Origin: Streptomyces angustmyceticus
Lineage (GTDB): Bacteria; Actinomycetota; Actinomycetes; Streptomycetales; Streptomycetaceae
Direction of reading: 5' to 3'
Length of the DNA: 64,000 nucleotides
NCBI RefSeq assembly: GCF_019933235.1
Contig: NZ_CP082945.1
Location: 1,302,001-1,366,000 of the forward strand
In this document: positions 1-8,531 of the stretch, in pieces
Position numbering within the stretch: position 1 is the first letter of the stretch
Layout: each line of letters begins with the position of its first letter
The notes under the pieces: model-generated
Databases searched by the model: none
What the model saw: only the letters and a program-made list of their open reading frames with translations
Told to the model about the DNA's origin: nothing
Position numbers and translations under genes: made by a program

Positions 1-1
1 C

Positions 2-193
2 TCACCCGCTACTGACGACTCCCCCGACGAGCCGTCCCGCAGCCGCCGGGCCCACCCCGAACCGGACGACGCGCGGGCCCCGCAGCCTTACGAACCCGCC
101 CCGGAACCACAGGAATACCGCCCCGCCCCGCCACGTTGTGGCCCATGCAGGGGGGCCGCGCACCCCCTACGGGTTCTGTTCCCATCCCCCTAA
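2..193 (+). CDS. possible C-terminal end of a gene entering from the left (partial)
   Basis: Reading frame 2 is open from the window edge to a TAA at 191-193. It encodes about 63 residues rich in Pro, Glu, Asp and Arg, which looks like a disordered, charged tail. Third codon positions are mostly G or C, as in real Streptomyces genes, but in DNA this GC-rich that is weak evidence. No domain is visible. If real, the gene converges on the MFS gene, with 23 bases between the stops. The alternative is that this is simply intergenic sequence. Confidence 0.3.
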   Translation, partial: SPATDDSPDEPSRSRRAHPEPDDARAPQPYEPAPEPQEYRPAPPRCGPCRGAAHPLRVLFPSP

Positions 194-216
194 GGCCGCC
201 AGGCCCCACCCACTCC

Positions 217-1491
217 CTAAGGCTGCGGGTCGCGCGCGTCGTAGCGGGCGAAGGCGCGACGGCCCAGGCCGAGGGCGGTCACCACCAGGACGCAGGCCAG
301 GCCGCCGCCGATCACCGCGGTGGCCGGGGAGGTCAGATCGGCGGCCGTGCCGGCGAGGAAGTCGCCGAGGCGCGGGCCACCGGCGACCACCACGATGAAG
401 ACGCCCTGGAGCCGGCCGCGCATCGCGTCCGGCGTCGCGGCCTGCAGCATGGTGCTGCGGAACACCATCGAGATGGTGTCCGCGCAGCCGGCCACGGCCA
501 GGAAGAACAGGCCGAGCCACAGGTGCCGGGAGAGTCCGAAGCAGGCGATGGCCGCGCCCCAGGCGGCCACCGCGATCAGGATGGCCAGGCCGTGCCGGCG
601 GATGCCGCCGAGCCAGCCGGAGAACAGCCCGCCCAGTACGGCGCCCACCGCGGGCGCGGCCACCAGCAGGCCGACGGTCTTGGCGTCCCCGGCGAACCAC
701 AGCACCGCGACCGCGGGGAACAGTGCGCGCGGCTGGGCGAGCACCATCGCCGCCAGGTCGGAGAAGAACGTCATCCGCAGGTTCGGGCGGGTGGCGAGAA
801 AGCGCAGGCCGTCCAGGACGGAAGCCCGGCGCCGCGGCCCCTCCCCCTGGTCGGGCCGCATGGACGGCAGGCGCCACATCGCGTACAGGGCGCCGCCGAA
901 GGCCGCCACGTCGATCAGGTACGCGGCCTGGTAGCCCCACAGGCCGACGATGACACCGCCCAGCATCGGCCCGCCCATCAGACCGAGGTTGCTGGTCAGG
1001 GAGTTGAGGGCGTTGGCGGCCGGCAGCTGTTCGGGCGGCAGCAGCCGCGGGATCATCGACGAGCGGGCCGGTGAGTTCATCGCGAAGCAGACGGCCTGGA
1101 GGGCGACGACGGTGTAGAGCAGCCAGACCCGGTGGTATCCGGCCACCGCGGCGGCGGCCAGCGTGACGGACATCGCGGTGGCCCCGGCGGCGCTGTAGAG
1201 GCCCAGGGTGCGCCGGTCGACGGTGTCGGCGATGGCGCCGCCGTACAGCCCGAAGACGACCAGGGGCACCAGGGAGCACAGGCCCACCAGGCCGACCGCG
1301 AAGGTGGAGTGGGTGAGGGCGTAGACCTGCAGGGAGACCGCGAGGGCGGTCATCTGCTGGCCCATCCAGGAGATGGTGTTGCCGCACCACAGGCGGCGGT
1401 AGTCCGGGGAGAGGCGGAGCGGGGTCAGGTCGGCGAATATCCGCGAGCGCAGGGGTATTTCGCTCTTCTCGGGGGTCGTTGTAGGGGCCAC
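217..1491 (-). CDS. MFS transporter (EntS-like exporter family)
   Basis: A roughly 424-residue polytopic membrane protein with about twelve hydrophobic segments. It resembles the major-facilitator exporters of the enterobactin-exporter (EntS)/MFS_3 type. An RLW-x3-ISWMGQQ-type first helix and the GGAIADTVDRR stretch after helix 2 (a form of the conserved MFS loop 2-3 motif) are visible; a second such loop follows at MLQAATPDAMRGRL. It likely exports a small molecule by proton antiport; the substrate cannot be read from sequence. The GTG at 1491 is preferred because the longer reading to 1584 runs into a tandem repeat array and has an atypical Arg/Pro-rich leader. It reads in the same direction as the FluG-like pair upstream but is separated from it by 271 bases, so it is probably transcribed on its own. 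Confidence 0.85.
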   Translation of the reverse strand: MAPTTTPEKSEIPLRSRIFADLTPLRLSPDYRRLWCGNTISWMGQQMTALAVSLQVYALTHSTFAVGLVGLCSLVPLVVFGLYGGAIADTVDRRTLGLYSAAGATAMSVTLAAAAVAGYHRVWLLYTVVALQAVCFAMNSPARSSMIPRLLPPEQLPAANALNSLTSNLGLMGGPMLGGVIVGLWGYQAAYLIDVAAFGGALYAMWRLPSMRPDQGEGPRRRASVLDGLRFLATRPNLRMTFFSDLAAMVLAQPRALFPAVAVLWFAGDAKTVGLLVAAPAVGAVLGGLFSGWLGGIRRHGLAILIAVAAWGAAIACFGLSRHLWLGLFFLAVAGCADTISMVFRSTMLQAATPDAMRGRLQGVFIVVVAGGPRLGDFLAGTAADLTSPATAVIGGGLACVLVVTALGLGRRAFARYDARDPQP

Positions 1492-1762
1492 GCGCCGCAG
1501 TAAAGCATGCTGCGGGGGGCGCGGCGGGCGGCAGGGCGGGAAGTGGCGCTCGCGCCGGTCACCCCTTACGGGCCCAGCGGTCACCCCTTACGGGCCGAGC
1601 GGTCCCCCTTGACGGTCCTGGCGGTCACCCCTTACGGGCCGAGCGGCCGGCGCGCCCGGCCTCCGCTCCCCACGCCCCGGTCGCCCGTCCCCCTGGCCGC
1701 CGGCGCCCCCGATCACCTACGGGCCCGGTCGCCTCCGGGCCGGGTCACCCGGCCCACGTCCC
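1492..1762. other. intergenic region upstream of the MFS gene
   Basis: This region holds the 22-bp repeat array and, from 1645 to 1762, a very C/G-rich stretch of simple composition. There is no convincing gene and no clear terminator for the amidohydrolase. The MFS promoter must lie here, but I cannot assign -10/-35 boxes with confidence. Confidence 0.6.
1557..1644. repeat. four tandem 22-bp repeats
   Basis: Four head-to-tail 22-bp units lie at 1557-1578, 1579-1600, 1601-1622 and 1623-1644. Units 2 and 4 are identical, unit 1 differs at one base, and unit 3 is diverged. The core is GGTCACCCCTTACGGG followed by CCSAGC. Further partial copies of the CCTACGGG core occur nearby (about 1716-1723, and 164-172 beyond the MFS gene). 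The array sits between the MFS start and the amidohydrolase stop. It could bind a regulator or act as a spacer; it lacks the spacer structure of a CRISPR. Confidence 0.9.
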
Positions 1763-2905
1763 TCAGCCGCCCTCCAGCCCGTACACCCTCCGCGCGTTGT
1801 CCGCCGCGATCATCGCGCCGACCCGCCGGGCGTCCTCGGCGGACCAGGCCCCGGACGACACCCAGTCGCCGAGGACGGTGCCCAGCGCGGTCCGGAAGAG
1901 GGCGCTGCCGACGACGTACAGCTCCGGGAGGCCGTAGGCGTCGGTGGAGAAGAGCAGCTTGCCGAAGGGCGCGAGTTCCAGGAACTCGGCGAGCACGGCA
2001 GCGGCGCGCGGGCCGGTGTGGGTGAGGCTCAGCCCGATGTCGGCGTAAACGTGCGGGAACACGGCGGCCAGGTAGGCGGCCTGGCGGTGGTAGGGGTAGC
2101 AGTGCAGCAGCACGAGGTCCGTGCCGGTGTCCGCGGTGGTGCGGACCAGGTCGGTCAGCAGCGCCGGGTCGGCGTGGTCGAGGCGGAGGTCGGGGTCGCC
2201 GAAGCCGGTGTGGAGCTGGAGGGGGCGGCCGGTGGCGACGGCCAGTTGGACGAGGTGGCGCAGCAGGACCGGGTCGGTGAGCCGGGGCGCGCCCGCGGCC
2301 AGCCACGAGCGGGCGGCGGTGTGCACCGCGCCGGGTGCGGGCGGCGCGGGGTCCAGGGCGAGCCCGTGGCGGTAGGCGACGACGGACTTGAAGGCGACGG
2401 CGGTGCGCGCCGCGTCCCGGACCGCGCGGGCGAGGGCGTCGGTGAATTCCTCGGCGTCGCGGGTGCCGGCCGCGAGCCGTTCGGCGAGCGTCTCCAGCCG
2501 TACGACCTCGAACCCGGCGCCGCCTCCGTCCGCGGCGGTCTCGGCCGGGCCCGTCAGGTCGCCGGGCAGTCCGGTGTCGAGGAGGTAGGTGCCGATGCCG
2601 GTGGCCCGCAGCAGACGGCGGCGGGTCTCGGCCGGGCCCAGTCCGGCGCGGCGGGCCAGGTAGCGGTCCGGCGGGCAGTGCGCCGGCAGGCCGAGCAGCG
2701 GCGGGCACCAGCGGCGGACCGCGAAGCCGGCCTGGGTGTCGAAGAAGGTGGTGCCGGCGGCGGGCGGCCGGTCCGACTCGGTGAGGTACGCGGCGAACGT
2801 GCCGGGGTCCGGGGCGTGCCGGAGCACTCCGTGGCAGTGGTGGTCCACCAGCGGCGGCAGGCCGTCGGCGGGTCCGGGGAGGCTTCCCACGGCGTCCGCG
2901 GGCAT
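1763..2905 (-). CDS. amidohydrolase-2 family protein (FluG N-domain-like)
   Basis: 380 residues. A metal-dependent hydrolase of the amidohydrolase-2 (TIM-barrel) superfamily: the N-terminal metal motif DHHCHG is at about residues 22-27, a central HTGFGD motif follows, then LLHCYPYHR, and an FSTDA Asp motif sits near the C-terminal third. Its ATG overlaps the stop of the upstream glutamine-synthetase-like gene by one base (TGATG), implying translational coupling. In fungal FluG and plant NodGS proteins these two domains are fused in the order amidohydrolase then ligase; here they are separate genes in the opposite order. A likely role is hydrolysis of an amide, possibly the gamma-glutamyl product of the partner, but the substrate is unknown. 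The start is set by the coupling. Confidence 0.85.
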   Translation of the reverse strand: MPADAVGSLPGPADGLPPLVDHHCHGVLRHAPDPGTFAAYLTESDRPPAAGTTFFDTQAGFAVRRWCPPLLGLPAHCPPDRYLARRAGLGPAETRRRLLRATGIGTYLLDTGLPGDLTGPAETAADGGGAGFEVVRLETLAERLAAGTRDAEEFTDALARAVRDAARTAVAFKSVVAYRHGLALDPAPPAPGAVHTAARSWLAAGAPRLTDPVLLRHLVQLAVATGRPLQLHTGFGDPDLRLDHADPALLTDLVRTTADTGTDLVLLHCYPYHRQAAYLAAVFPHVYADIGLSLTHTGPRAAAVLAEFLELAPFGKLLFSTDAYGLPELYVVGSALFRTALGTVLGDWVSSGAWSAEDARRVGAMIAADNARRVYGLEGG

Positions 2906-4302
2906 CACCAGCGCCAGCGGGTGGCGGCGGCGATGGCGTCGTCCTCGCTCTCGGCGAAGTGGGCCTCCTCCGCGCGCCGGACGGCGAGGACCGCGCCGTG
3001 CAGCACCTCGCCCATCGCCTCGTGGAGCGGGGCGGACTTCTCCAGCCGGTCGGCCGCCTCGGTGAGGGTGGCGGGCAGCCGGACGATGCCGCGCCGGGCG
3101 CGCTCGCGGACGCCGAGCGCGCCCGGGTCGCCGGTCTGGGGCGGCGGCAGCTGGGCCGCGGACTCGATGCCGTGGAGTCCGGCGGCGATGACGGCGCCGA
3201 CGGCGAGGTAGGGGTTGGCGGCGGCGTCGAAGGTCTTGATCTCGGCGTGGCCGCCGTCCGGGTCGTCGGGGGCGCCGGTGATCAGGCGCAGCGCCGCCTC
3301 GCGGTTCTCCACGCCCCAGCACTGGTAGACACCGGCCCAGTGGGAGGGCTGCAGCCGCAGATAGCTGGCGGGTGAGGGGCAGCCGATGGCGAGGAGGGCG
3401 GGCAGGGCGTCGAGGACGCCGCCGAGGAAGGCGGTCGCTTCGGGGGCCAGGCCCCATGCGGCGTCGGGGCTGCGGTGCAGGCTGGTGCCGTCGCGGTAGA
3501 GCCCGGTGTGGAGGTGGCAGCCGTTGCCGACCTCGCCTGCGACGACCGACGGGGCGAAGGAGGCGCGCAGGCCGTGCCGGACGGAGACGGCGCGGACGGT
3601 CTCGCGCACCAGCACCACGTCGTCGGCGGCGCGGACCGGGTCGCCGGGGGCGGTGGTGACCTCGAACTGGCCGGGGGCGTACTCGGGGTGGATCTGGAGG
3701 ACGTCGATGCCCTGGACGCTCAGTGCCTCGGTGACGTCGCGGAGGTAGTCGGAGAGTTCGACGACCCGGGTCATGCCGTACGCGGGGCCTGTGCAGGGGT
3801 AGTCGAGCGGCTCGTCGGCGCGGCCGGGGGCGGGGTGTCCTGCGGGGGCGCGGGTGACCACCCATTCGGTCTCGAAGCCCATCCGCAGTTCCAGGCCGGC
3901 CGCCGCGGCCCGTTCCGTCATGCGCCGGGCGAACTGCCGCTGACAGGCGGGGTGCGGCAGGCCGAGCTGATCGTAGCGGTCGGCGGGCGCCCAGGCCCAG
4001 CCGGGCTGTGCGGCGAGCGAGGTGACGCGTTCGAGGTCGGGGAAGAGCCGCAGGTCGCCGTCGGGGCCGCCGAGGTGCTCGGAGGCGGTGATGGCGTCGT
4101 CGGAGGTGAAGACGTCGAAGACGGGTGACATCCCGATGCCGCGTTCGGCCGCGGCGGCGAGGCGTTCGGCCGGGATGGTCTTGACGCGGGTGATGCCCGC
4201 GTTGTCCACCCAGGTCAGCGCCACGTTGCGGACGCCCTCCGCCGAGAGACGCGCCGCCAACTGGCGGGCTTCCTGGCGCTGTTGCGCAGCCCACGAACCC
4301 AT
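2905..4302 (-). CDS. glutamine-synthetase-family ligase (GlnA3/GlnA4/FluG type)
   Basis: 465 residues with the glutamine synthetase fold. The N-terminal beta-grasp has the segment VRNVALTWVDNAGITRVK. The catalytic domain shows GFETEW (metal-binding Glu), NGCHLHTG (the HxH nucleotide/metal loop), VENREAALR and HAEIKTFDAAANPYL near the C-terminus. Classical GlnA has E-x-R at the last site, where this protein has E-I-K, as in FluG-like ligases. It therefore probably makes a gamma-glutamyl amide from an amine (polyamine or ethanolamine type), not glutamine. It is close in kind to Streptomyces GlnA3 and GlnA4, which glutamylate polyamines and ethanolamine, but I cannot tell which. The ATG follows a GAGGA box with good spacing. 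It is coupled to the amidohydrolase downstream. Confidence 0.85.
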   Translation of the reverse strand: MGSWAAQQRQEARQLAARLSAEGVRNVALTWVDNAGITRVKTIPAERLAAAAERGIGMSPVFDVFTSDDAITASEHLGGPDGDLRLFPDLERVTSLAAQPGWAWAPADRYDQLGLPHPACQRQFARRMTERAAAAGLELRMGFETEWVVTRAPAGHPAPGRADEPLDYPCTGPAYGMTRVVELSDYLRDVTEALSVQGIDVLQIHPEYAPGQFEVTTAPGDPVRAADDVVLVRETVRAVSVRHGLRASFAPSVVAGEVGNGCHLHTGLYRDGTSLHRSPDAAWGLAPEATAFLGGVLDALPALLAIGCPSPASYLRLQPSHWAGVYQCWGVENREAALRLITGAPDDPDGGHAEIKTFDAAANPYLAVGAVIAAGLHGIESAAQLPPPQTGDPGALGVRERARRGIVRLPATLTEAADRLEKSAPLHEAMGEVLHGAVLAVRRAEEAHFAESEDDAIAAATRWRW

Positions 4303-4386
4303 AGAGCCGTCCTCACTGACCGTGCCGATGCCTCGGCGCCCGTTCCCGCTGTGCGCCCTTGCCGGTGCGGTTCGCCGCGTCCCCGG

Positions 4387-6468
4387 TCAGGAGCAGTTGA
4401 ACTCGCACCATACGCACTTTCCGCTGCCGCGCGGTTCCACACCCCAGACATCGGCCAGGCGGTCCACGAGCAGCAGTCCGCGGCCGGAGACGCCGGCCTC
4501 GCCCGGCTCGCGGCGGCGCGGCAGGCTGCTGGAGTGGTCCTCGACCTCCAGCCGCAGCAGGCGGCCGACGCTGTGCGGCATACGGATGTTGACGACGGCC
4601 TCGCCGTCGGTGTGCAGCAGCGCGTTGGTGATCAGCTCGTCGGCGACCAGTTCGATCTCCTCGGACCGTTCCGCCGCGCCCCAGGCGCGCACCGCGGCCC
4701 GGATCATGTGCCGGGCGGCGGACAGGCCCTCGGGGTCGGCGGGCGCGATGTGCTGGCGGAAGCGTCCGACGATGTCGTGCTCGGGCGCGCCGAGGCGGCG
4801 CAGCAGGAGCAGCGCCATGTCGTCCTCGCCGGTCCGTTCGTCGGCCGTCTCGCAGAGCCGGTCGGCGAGTTGCTGGACGTCCTGGGGGCCCGAGCGGACC
4901 TCGCGGGCGAGCCGCCGCATTCCGTCGTCGAGGTCGGTGCCGGGCTGTTCGACGATGCCGTCGGTGCACAGCAGCAGAGTGTCGCCGGGGGCGAGCAGGA
5001 CGGTGGTGACCGGGTAGTCGAGCCGCCGGAACTCGGAGGCGATCCCGAGCGGCAGCCCGCCGGCCACCGGCAGCCTGCGGCAGATGCCCTCGGCGTGCCG
5101 GAGCAGCGGGTCGATGTGGCCGGCCCGGACGATCCGGGCGGCGCCGGTGCTGAGGTCCGCGTCGACGTAGGTGCAGGTGGCGAAGCGGTCGGTGTCGAGT
5201 TCGTTGAGGAAGGCGGAGGCGCGGGCCATGACGGTGGCGGGGGCGTGCCCTTCGGCGGCGTAGGCGCGCAGCACGATCCGCAGCTGTCCCATGAGTGCCG
5301 CGGCCTGGGTGTCGTGGCCCTGGACGTCGCCGATGACGGCGCCGACGCGGCCGTCGGGCAGCGGGATGACGTCGTACCAGTCGCCGCCGATGTCCCGGCC
5401 CATCCGGGCGGAGCGGTAGCGGACGGCGATCTGGGCGCCGACGACGCCGGGGATCCGGCGCGGCAGCATGGCCTGCTGGAGGCCCGCGGCGAGGTCGTGC
5501 TCCTGGTCGTAGAGCATGGCCCGGGCCAGGCTCTGCGCGATGCTGCTGCCGAGCGCCACCAGGACGTTGCGCTCCTGGTCGCGGAAGTCGCTCTCCCTCT
5601 CGAAGAAGAGGCCGATGACGCCGATCGGGCGGCCCTGCGCGATCAGCGGGAGATAGGCGGCGGAGTGGACGTCGAGCGGTTCGATGGCCGGCCACAGCCG
5701 GGGGTAGTCGCGCTTGAAGGCCGCGCGGCTGCCCACGTAACGCGGAGTGAGGGTGCGGACCACCTCGCTCATCGGGAATTCGTCCCCCACCCGCGTGTAC
5801 TCCAGATCGGGCACAAAGCTTCCCGCCTTGCCCTCGGAGACCAGCCGGATGCGGCCGGCCTCGACGAGTCCGAGGATCACGTTCTCCGCGCCCAGCCGGC
5901 TGAGCCCCTGCTCGTCGGCGAGCACGGCGATGACCTCGCGGACCGTCCGGGCGTGGGCCAGCGCCGCGGTGGTGCGTTCGACGACGCTGGTGTGCCGGCG
6001 GCGCTCCTCGTCGACGGCGAGCCGCTCGGCCGCGTGGGTGTATTCGTGGCTGGCGTCGCGCACCACGCCGATGATGCGGCGGGGCCGGCCGCTGCTGTCG
6101 CGGCGGATGCTGCCCTGGCTGTGGGTCCAGCGCAGCGCGCCGTCGCGCAGCCGGACCCGGAAGTAGGCGCCGTAGGAGTCGCTGCCGTCCTTGAGGGCGC
6201 GGGCGACCAGGGCGTCCAGGCGGGCCGCCTCGTGGGGCGGGACGCGGCGGCCGAGGGTGGCCGGGCGGTCGTCCCACTCCGAGGGGAGCATGTCGAACAC
6301 CTCGAGGGCGGGCGTGTCCATGTGCATCAGCCCGCTGTCGAGGTCCCAGTCGAAGCCGCCCATGCCGTTGAGGGCCAGGGTCAGGTCCGGGTGGGCGGGC
6401 CAGTCGTCCGGCACCGACACGGTGGGCCGCTTCGCTCCCCGGTCAGCCATGTCGTCACTTTGCCACAT
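4387..6468 (-). CDS. PAS-GAF-PP2C phosphatase with C-terminal anti-sigma-type ATPase domain
   Basis: About 693 residues. In order: a PAS domain (about 25-145), a GAF domain (about 165-315), a SpoIIE/RsbU-type PP2C phosphatase (about 330-545, with metal-binding IGGDWYD, IGDVQGHD, LLCTDGIVE and GEDDMALLLL), and an RsbW-like HATPase domain (about 560-690, N-box ELVADELITNALLHT and G-box GRGLLLVDRLADVWG). Such proteins act in the partner-switching control of sigma factors: the phosphatase dephosphorylates an anti-anti-sigma factor and the ATPase can rephosphorylate it or bind sigma. No partner gene is adjacent. The start may be the ATG at 6468 or the in-frame ATG at 6450; neither has a good ribosome-binding site. 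There are 84 bases between it and the glutamine-synthetase-like gene. Confidence 0.9.
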   Translation of the reverse strand: MWQSDDMADRGAKRPTVSVPDDWPAHPDLTLALNGMGGFDWDLDSGLMHMDTPALEVFDMLPSEWDDRPATLGRRVPPHEAARLDALVARALKDGSDSYGAYFRVRLRDGALRWTHSQGSIRRDSSGRPRRIIGVVRDASHEYTHAAERLAVDEERRRHTSVVERTTAALAHARTVREVIAVLADEQGLSRLGAENVILGLVEAGRIRLVSEGKAGSFVPDLEYTRVGDEFPMSEVVRTLTPRYVGSRAAFKRDYPRLWPAIEPLDVHSAAYLPLIAQGRPIGVIGLFFERESDFRDQERNVLVALGSSIAQSLARAMLYDQEHDLAAGLQQAMLPRRIPGVVGAQIAVRYRSARMGRDIGGDWYDVIPLPDGRVGAVIGDVQGHDTQAAALMGQLRIVLRAYAAEGHAPATVMARASAFLNELDTDRFATCTYVDADLSTGAARIVRAGHIDPLLRHAEGICRRLPVAGGLPLGIASEFRRLDYPVTTVLLAPGDTLLLCTDGIVEQPGTDLDDGMRRLAREVRSGPQDVQQLADRLCETADERTGEDDMALLLLRRLGAPEHDIVGRFRQHIAPADPEGLSAARHMIRAAVRAWGAAERSEEIELVADELITNALLHTDGEAVVNIRMPHSVGRLLRLEVEDHSSSLPRRREPGEAGVSGRGLLLVDRLADVWGVEPRGSGKCVWCEFNCS

Positions 6469-6619
6469 TCACCCGGATTGCGGCGTGTCCGGCCGCCTCG
6501 CCCTCCCTCCGCCCGGCAGCATCGCGCGCGCAACTGACTCGCTCACCAGACTCCCCGCAACACCTTCCCCAGAACCCCGGGAATCCAGGGAATTTCACCC
6601 TCTCCCGATCCCCGACTCG

Positions 6620-6648
6620 TTGCGATGATCTCAACACGCTGTTACGGT
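6620..6648 (+). promoter_or_regulatory. candidate promoter of the XRE/TetR regulator
   Basis: TTGCGA at 6620-6625 and TACGGT at 6643-6648 are separated by 17 bases, which fits a vegetative Streptomyces promoter. Transcription would begin about 6655-6657, at the ATG, so the mRNA would be leaderless. No ribosome-binding site precedes the ATG, which agrees. Confidence 0.45.
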
Positions 6649-6656
6649 CCCTGGCC

Positions 6657-7526
6657 ATGGAGGACGCCCCCGGCCCCCGGATCACCGACGAGGGCGGTGA
6701 TGTCACGGACCGTGTCCGCGACGTGATCGCCCGGCTCGGCTGCAGCCACCGCGAATTCGCCCGCCGGATCGTGATGGACCCGTCGAAACTGTCCAGGTCA
6801 CTGGGCGGCACCCGGCGGTTCACGCTGGCCGAGATCGTCCGTGTCGCCGACATCGGCGGGGTGGACACGGGCTGGCTGCTCGGCGCCCCCGAGCGGCCCG
6901 CGGCACCGCCCGACCGCGCACCGGCGGCCGTCCCCGAGGGCGGCCGGCCGCTGCAGATCGTGCGGGAGACCGTCCGGCTGATCGCCGAGCACGGCTTCCA
7001 CGCCGTACGGGTCGCCGACATCGCGGCCGCCTGCGGCACCAGCCCGGCCGCCGTCCACTACCACTTCCCCGGCCGCGACGAGCTGCTGGAGGCGGCCGTG
7101 CGCTGGTGCATGGACGAGGACACCGAGCGCCGCGCCGCCGGCCTGGCCGCCGCCCCCGACGCCCGCGGCGAGCTGCTGCACCTGATCGCGCTGCAGACGC
7201 CGCGCACCGAGCAGCAGCGCCGGCAGTGGCTGGTGTGGCTCGACCTGTGGGCCCAGGCGGCCCGCTCCACGGCCGTGGGACGGCTGCACGAGCACTACTA
7301 CCGGCAGTGGCGCACCACCGTCGCCGACGTCGTACGCCGCGGCGTCGGCCAGGGCGTGTTCCGCGCCGTCGATCCGGAGTTCGCCGCGCTGCGGCTGACC
7401 GCCCTGATCGACGGCCTGGCCACCCAGGTGCTCGCCACCGCGCCGGACAGCACAGGACCCGACACGATGCACGCCGCGCTGCTCGCCTTCGTCGACAGCG
7501 AGCTCACCGCCGCCCCCGCCGGCTGA
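6657..7526 (+). CDS. dual DNA-binding regulator: XRE-like HTH fused to a TetR domain
   Basis: 289 residues. Residues about 15-75 form an XRE/Cro-like helix-turn-helix ([20 protein letters not shown]). After a Pro-rich linker, residues about 97-145 form a TetR-type HTH ([20 protein letters not shown], then [20 protein letters not shown]), followed by a helical TetR ligand domain. It lies 68 bases upstream of the carnitine-degradation genes on the same strand and probably controls them, perhaps in response to carnitine or a betainyl/acyl-CoA intermediate. This is inferred from position. Two DNA-binding heads in one chain are unusual for a TetR-family protein. The ATG seems to be used in leaderless form. 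Confidence 0.85.
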   Translation: MEDAPGPRITDEGGDVTDRVRDVIARLGCSHREFARRIVMDPSKLSRSLGGTRRFTLAEIVRVADIGGVDTGWLLGAPERPAAPPDRAPAAVPEGGRPLQIVRETVRLIAEHGFHAVRVADIAAACGTSPAAVHYHFPGRDELLEAAVRWCMDEDTERRAAGLAAAPDARGELLHLIALQTPRTEQQRRQWLVWLDLWAQAARSTAVGRLHEHYYRQWRTTVADVVRRGVGQGVFRAVDPEFAALRLTALIDGLATQVLATAPDSTGPDTMHAALLAFVDSELTAAPAG

Positions 7527-7594
7527 GGGCGGCCGCTCCCCCGCCGCCCGCCCGACCGGGCCCCGGGGCACGACACCCACCGAAGGGAACCCCC

Positions 7595-8482
7595 GTGAAC
7601 AACGAGGTCATCATCACCTGCGCGCTCACCGGCGCCGGCGACACCGTCCACCGCTCCCCGCACGTCCCCGTGACGCCCGAGCAGATCGCCGCGTCGGCCG
7701 TCGAGGCGGCGTCCGCGGGCGCCGCGGTGGTGCACATCCACGTACGCGACCCCGAGACCGGCGCCCCGTCGCGCGATCCGCGGCTGTACGCCGAGGTCGT
7801 CGAGCGGATCAAGGAGACCGGCACCGACGTCGTGCTCAACCTCACCGCGGGCATGGGCGGCGACCTGGTGATCGACCCCGACCGGCCGCTGCGGCAGCTG
7901 CCCGGTACGGACCTGGTCGGCGGCCTGGAGCGGCTGCCGCACGTCGAGGAGCTGCTGCCGGACATCTGCACCCTGGACTGCGGCTCCCTCAACTTCGGCG
8001 ACGGCTCCAACCTCTACGTCTCGACGCCCGACATGCTGCGGGCGGGCGCCCGGCGCATCCAGGAACTCGGGGTGCGGCCCGAGCTGGAGATCTTCGACAC
8101 CGGTCAGCTGTGGTTCGCCAAGCAGCTGCTGGCCGAGGGGCTCTTGGACGACCCGACGGTCTTCCAGCTCTGCATGGGCATCCCCTGGGGCGCCCCCGCC
8201 GAGCCCGGCGTCCTGCAGTCGATGGTCAACCTGCTGCCCGAGGGCGCCCAGTGGGCGAGCTTCGCGCTCGGCCGCATGCAGATGCCCTGGGTCGCCCAGT
8301 CGGTCCTCCTCGGCGGCCATGTGCGGGTCGGCCTGGAGGACAACCTGTACCTCAGCAAGGGCGTCAAGGCCACCAACGGCGCCCTCGTCGAACGCGCCGT
8401 CCAGATCACCGAGTTGCTCGGCGCCACGGTCGCCGCCCCCGACCGGGCCCGTGCCCTCCTGGGCCTGAAGCCGCGAGCCTGA
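7595..8482 (+). CDS. beta-keto acid cleavage enzyme (BKACE, DUF849), probable 3-dehydrocarnitine cleavage
   Basis: 295 residues of the BKACE family, which condense a beta-keto acid with acetyl-CoA and split off acetoacetate. Family features seen: N-terminal [11 protein letters not shown], the metal-binding pair in HIHVRD (His47, His49), a [24 protein letters not shown] core and the terminal [14 protein letters not shown] motif. With carnitine dehydrogenase and a thioesterase downstream, the likely reaction is 3-dehydrocarnitine plus acetyl-CoA giving betainyl-CoA and acetoacetate. The GTG at 7595 follows a GAAGGGAA box. It is the first enzyme gene of a three-gene operon. Confidence 0.9.
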   Translation: MNNEVIITCALTGAGDTVHRSPHVPVTPEQIAASAVEAASAGAAVVHIHVRDPETGAPSRDPRLYAEVVERIKETGTDVVLNLTAGMGGDLVIDPDRPLRQLPGTDLVGGLERLPHVEELLPDICTLDCGSLNFGDGSNLYVSTPDMLRAGARRIQELGVRPELEIFDTGQLWFAKQLLAEGLLDDPTVFQLCMGIPWGAPAEPGVLQSMVNLLPEGAQWASFALGRMQMPWVAQSVLLGGHVRVGLEDNLYLSKGVKATNGALVERAVQITELLGATVAAPDRARALLGLKPRA

Positions 8483-8531
8483 CCGCCCCGCCGCCCGTCC
8501 GCCCCTTCCCTCCCCGAGGAGCCGCTCCCGC

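Noticed and set aside
136..1074. Long plus-strand frame opposite the MFS gene
   Set aside because: It is the antisense of a clear 12-helix transporter; composition is low-complexity Ala/Gly/Arg/Gln and no fold is visible.
1557..1644. CRISPR array
   Set aside because: The 22-bp units are directly adjacent without unique spacers and no cas genes are present.
4282..6537. 751-residue plus-strand frame opposite the PAS-GAF-PP2C gene
   Set aside because: Shadow frame with repetitive Gly/Val/Ala/Asp; the opposite strand has four recognisable domains.
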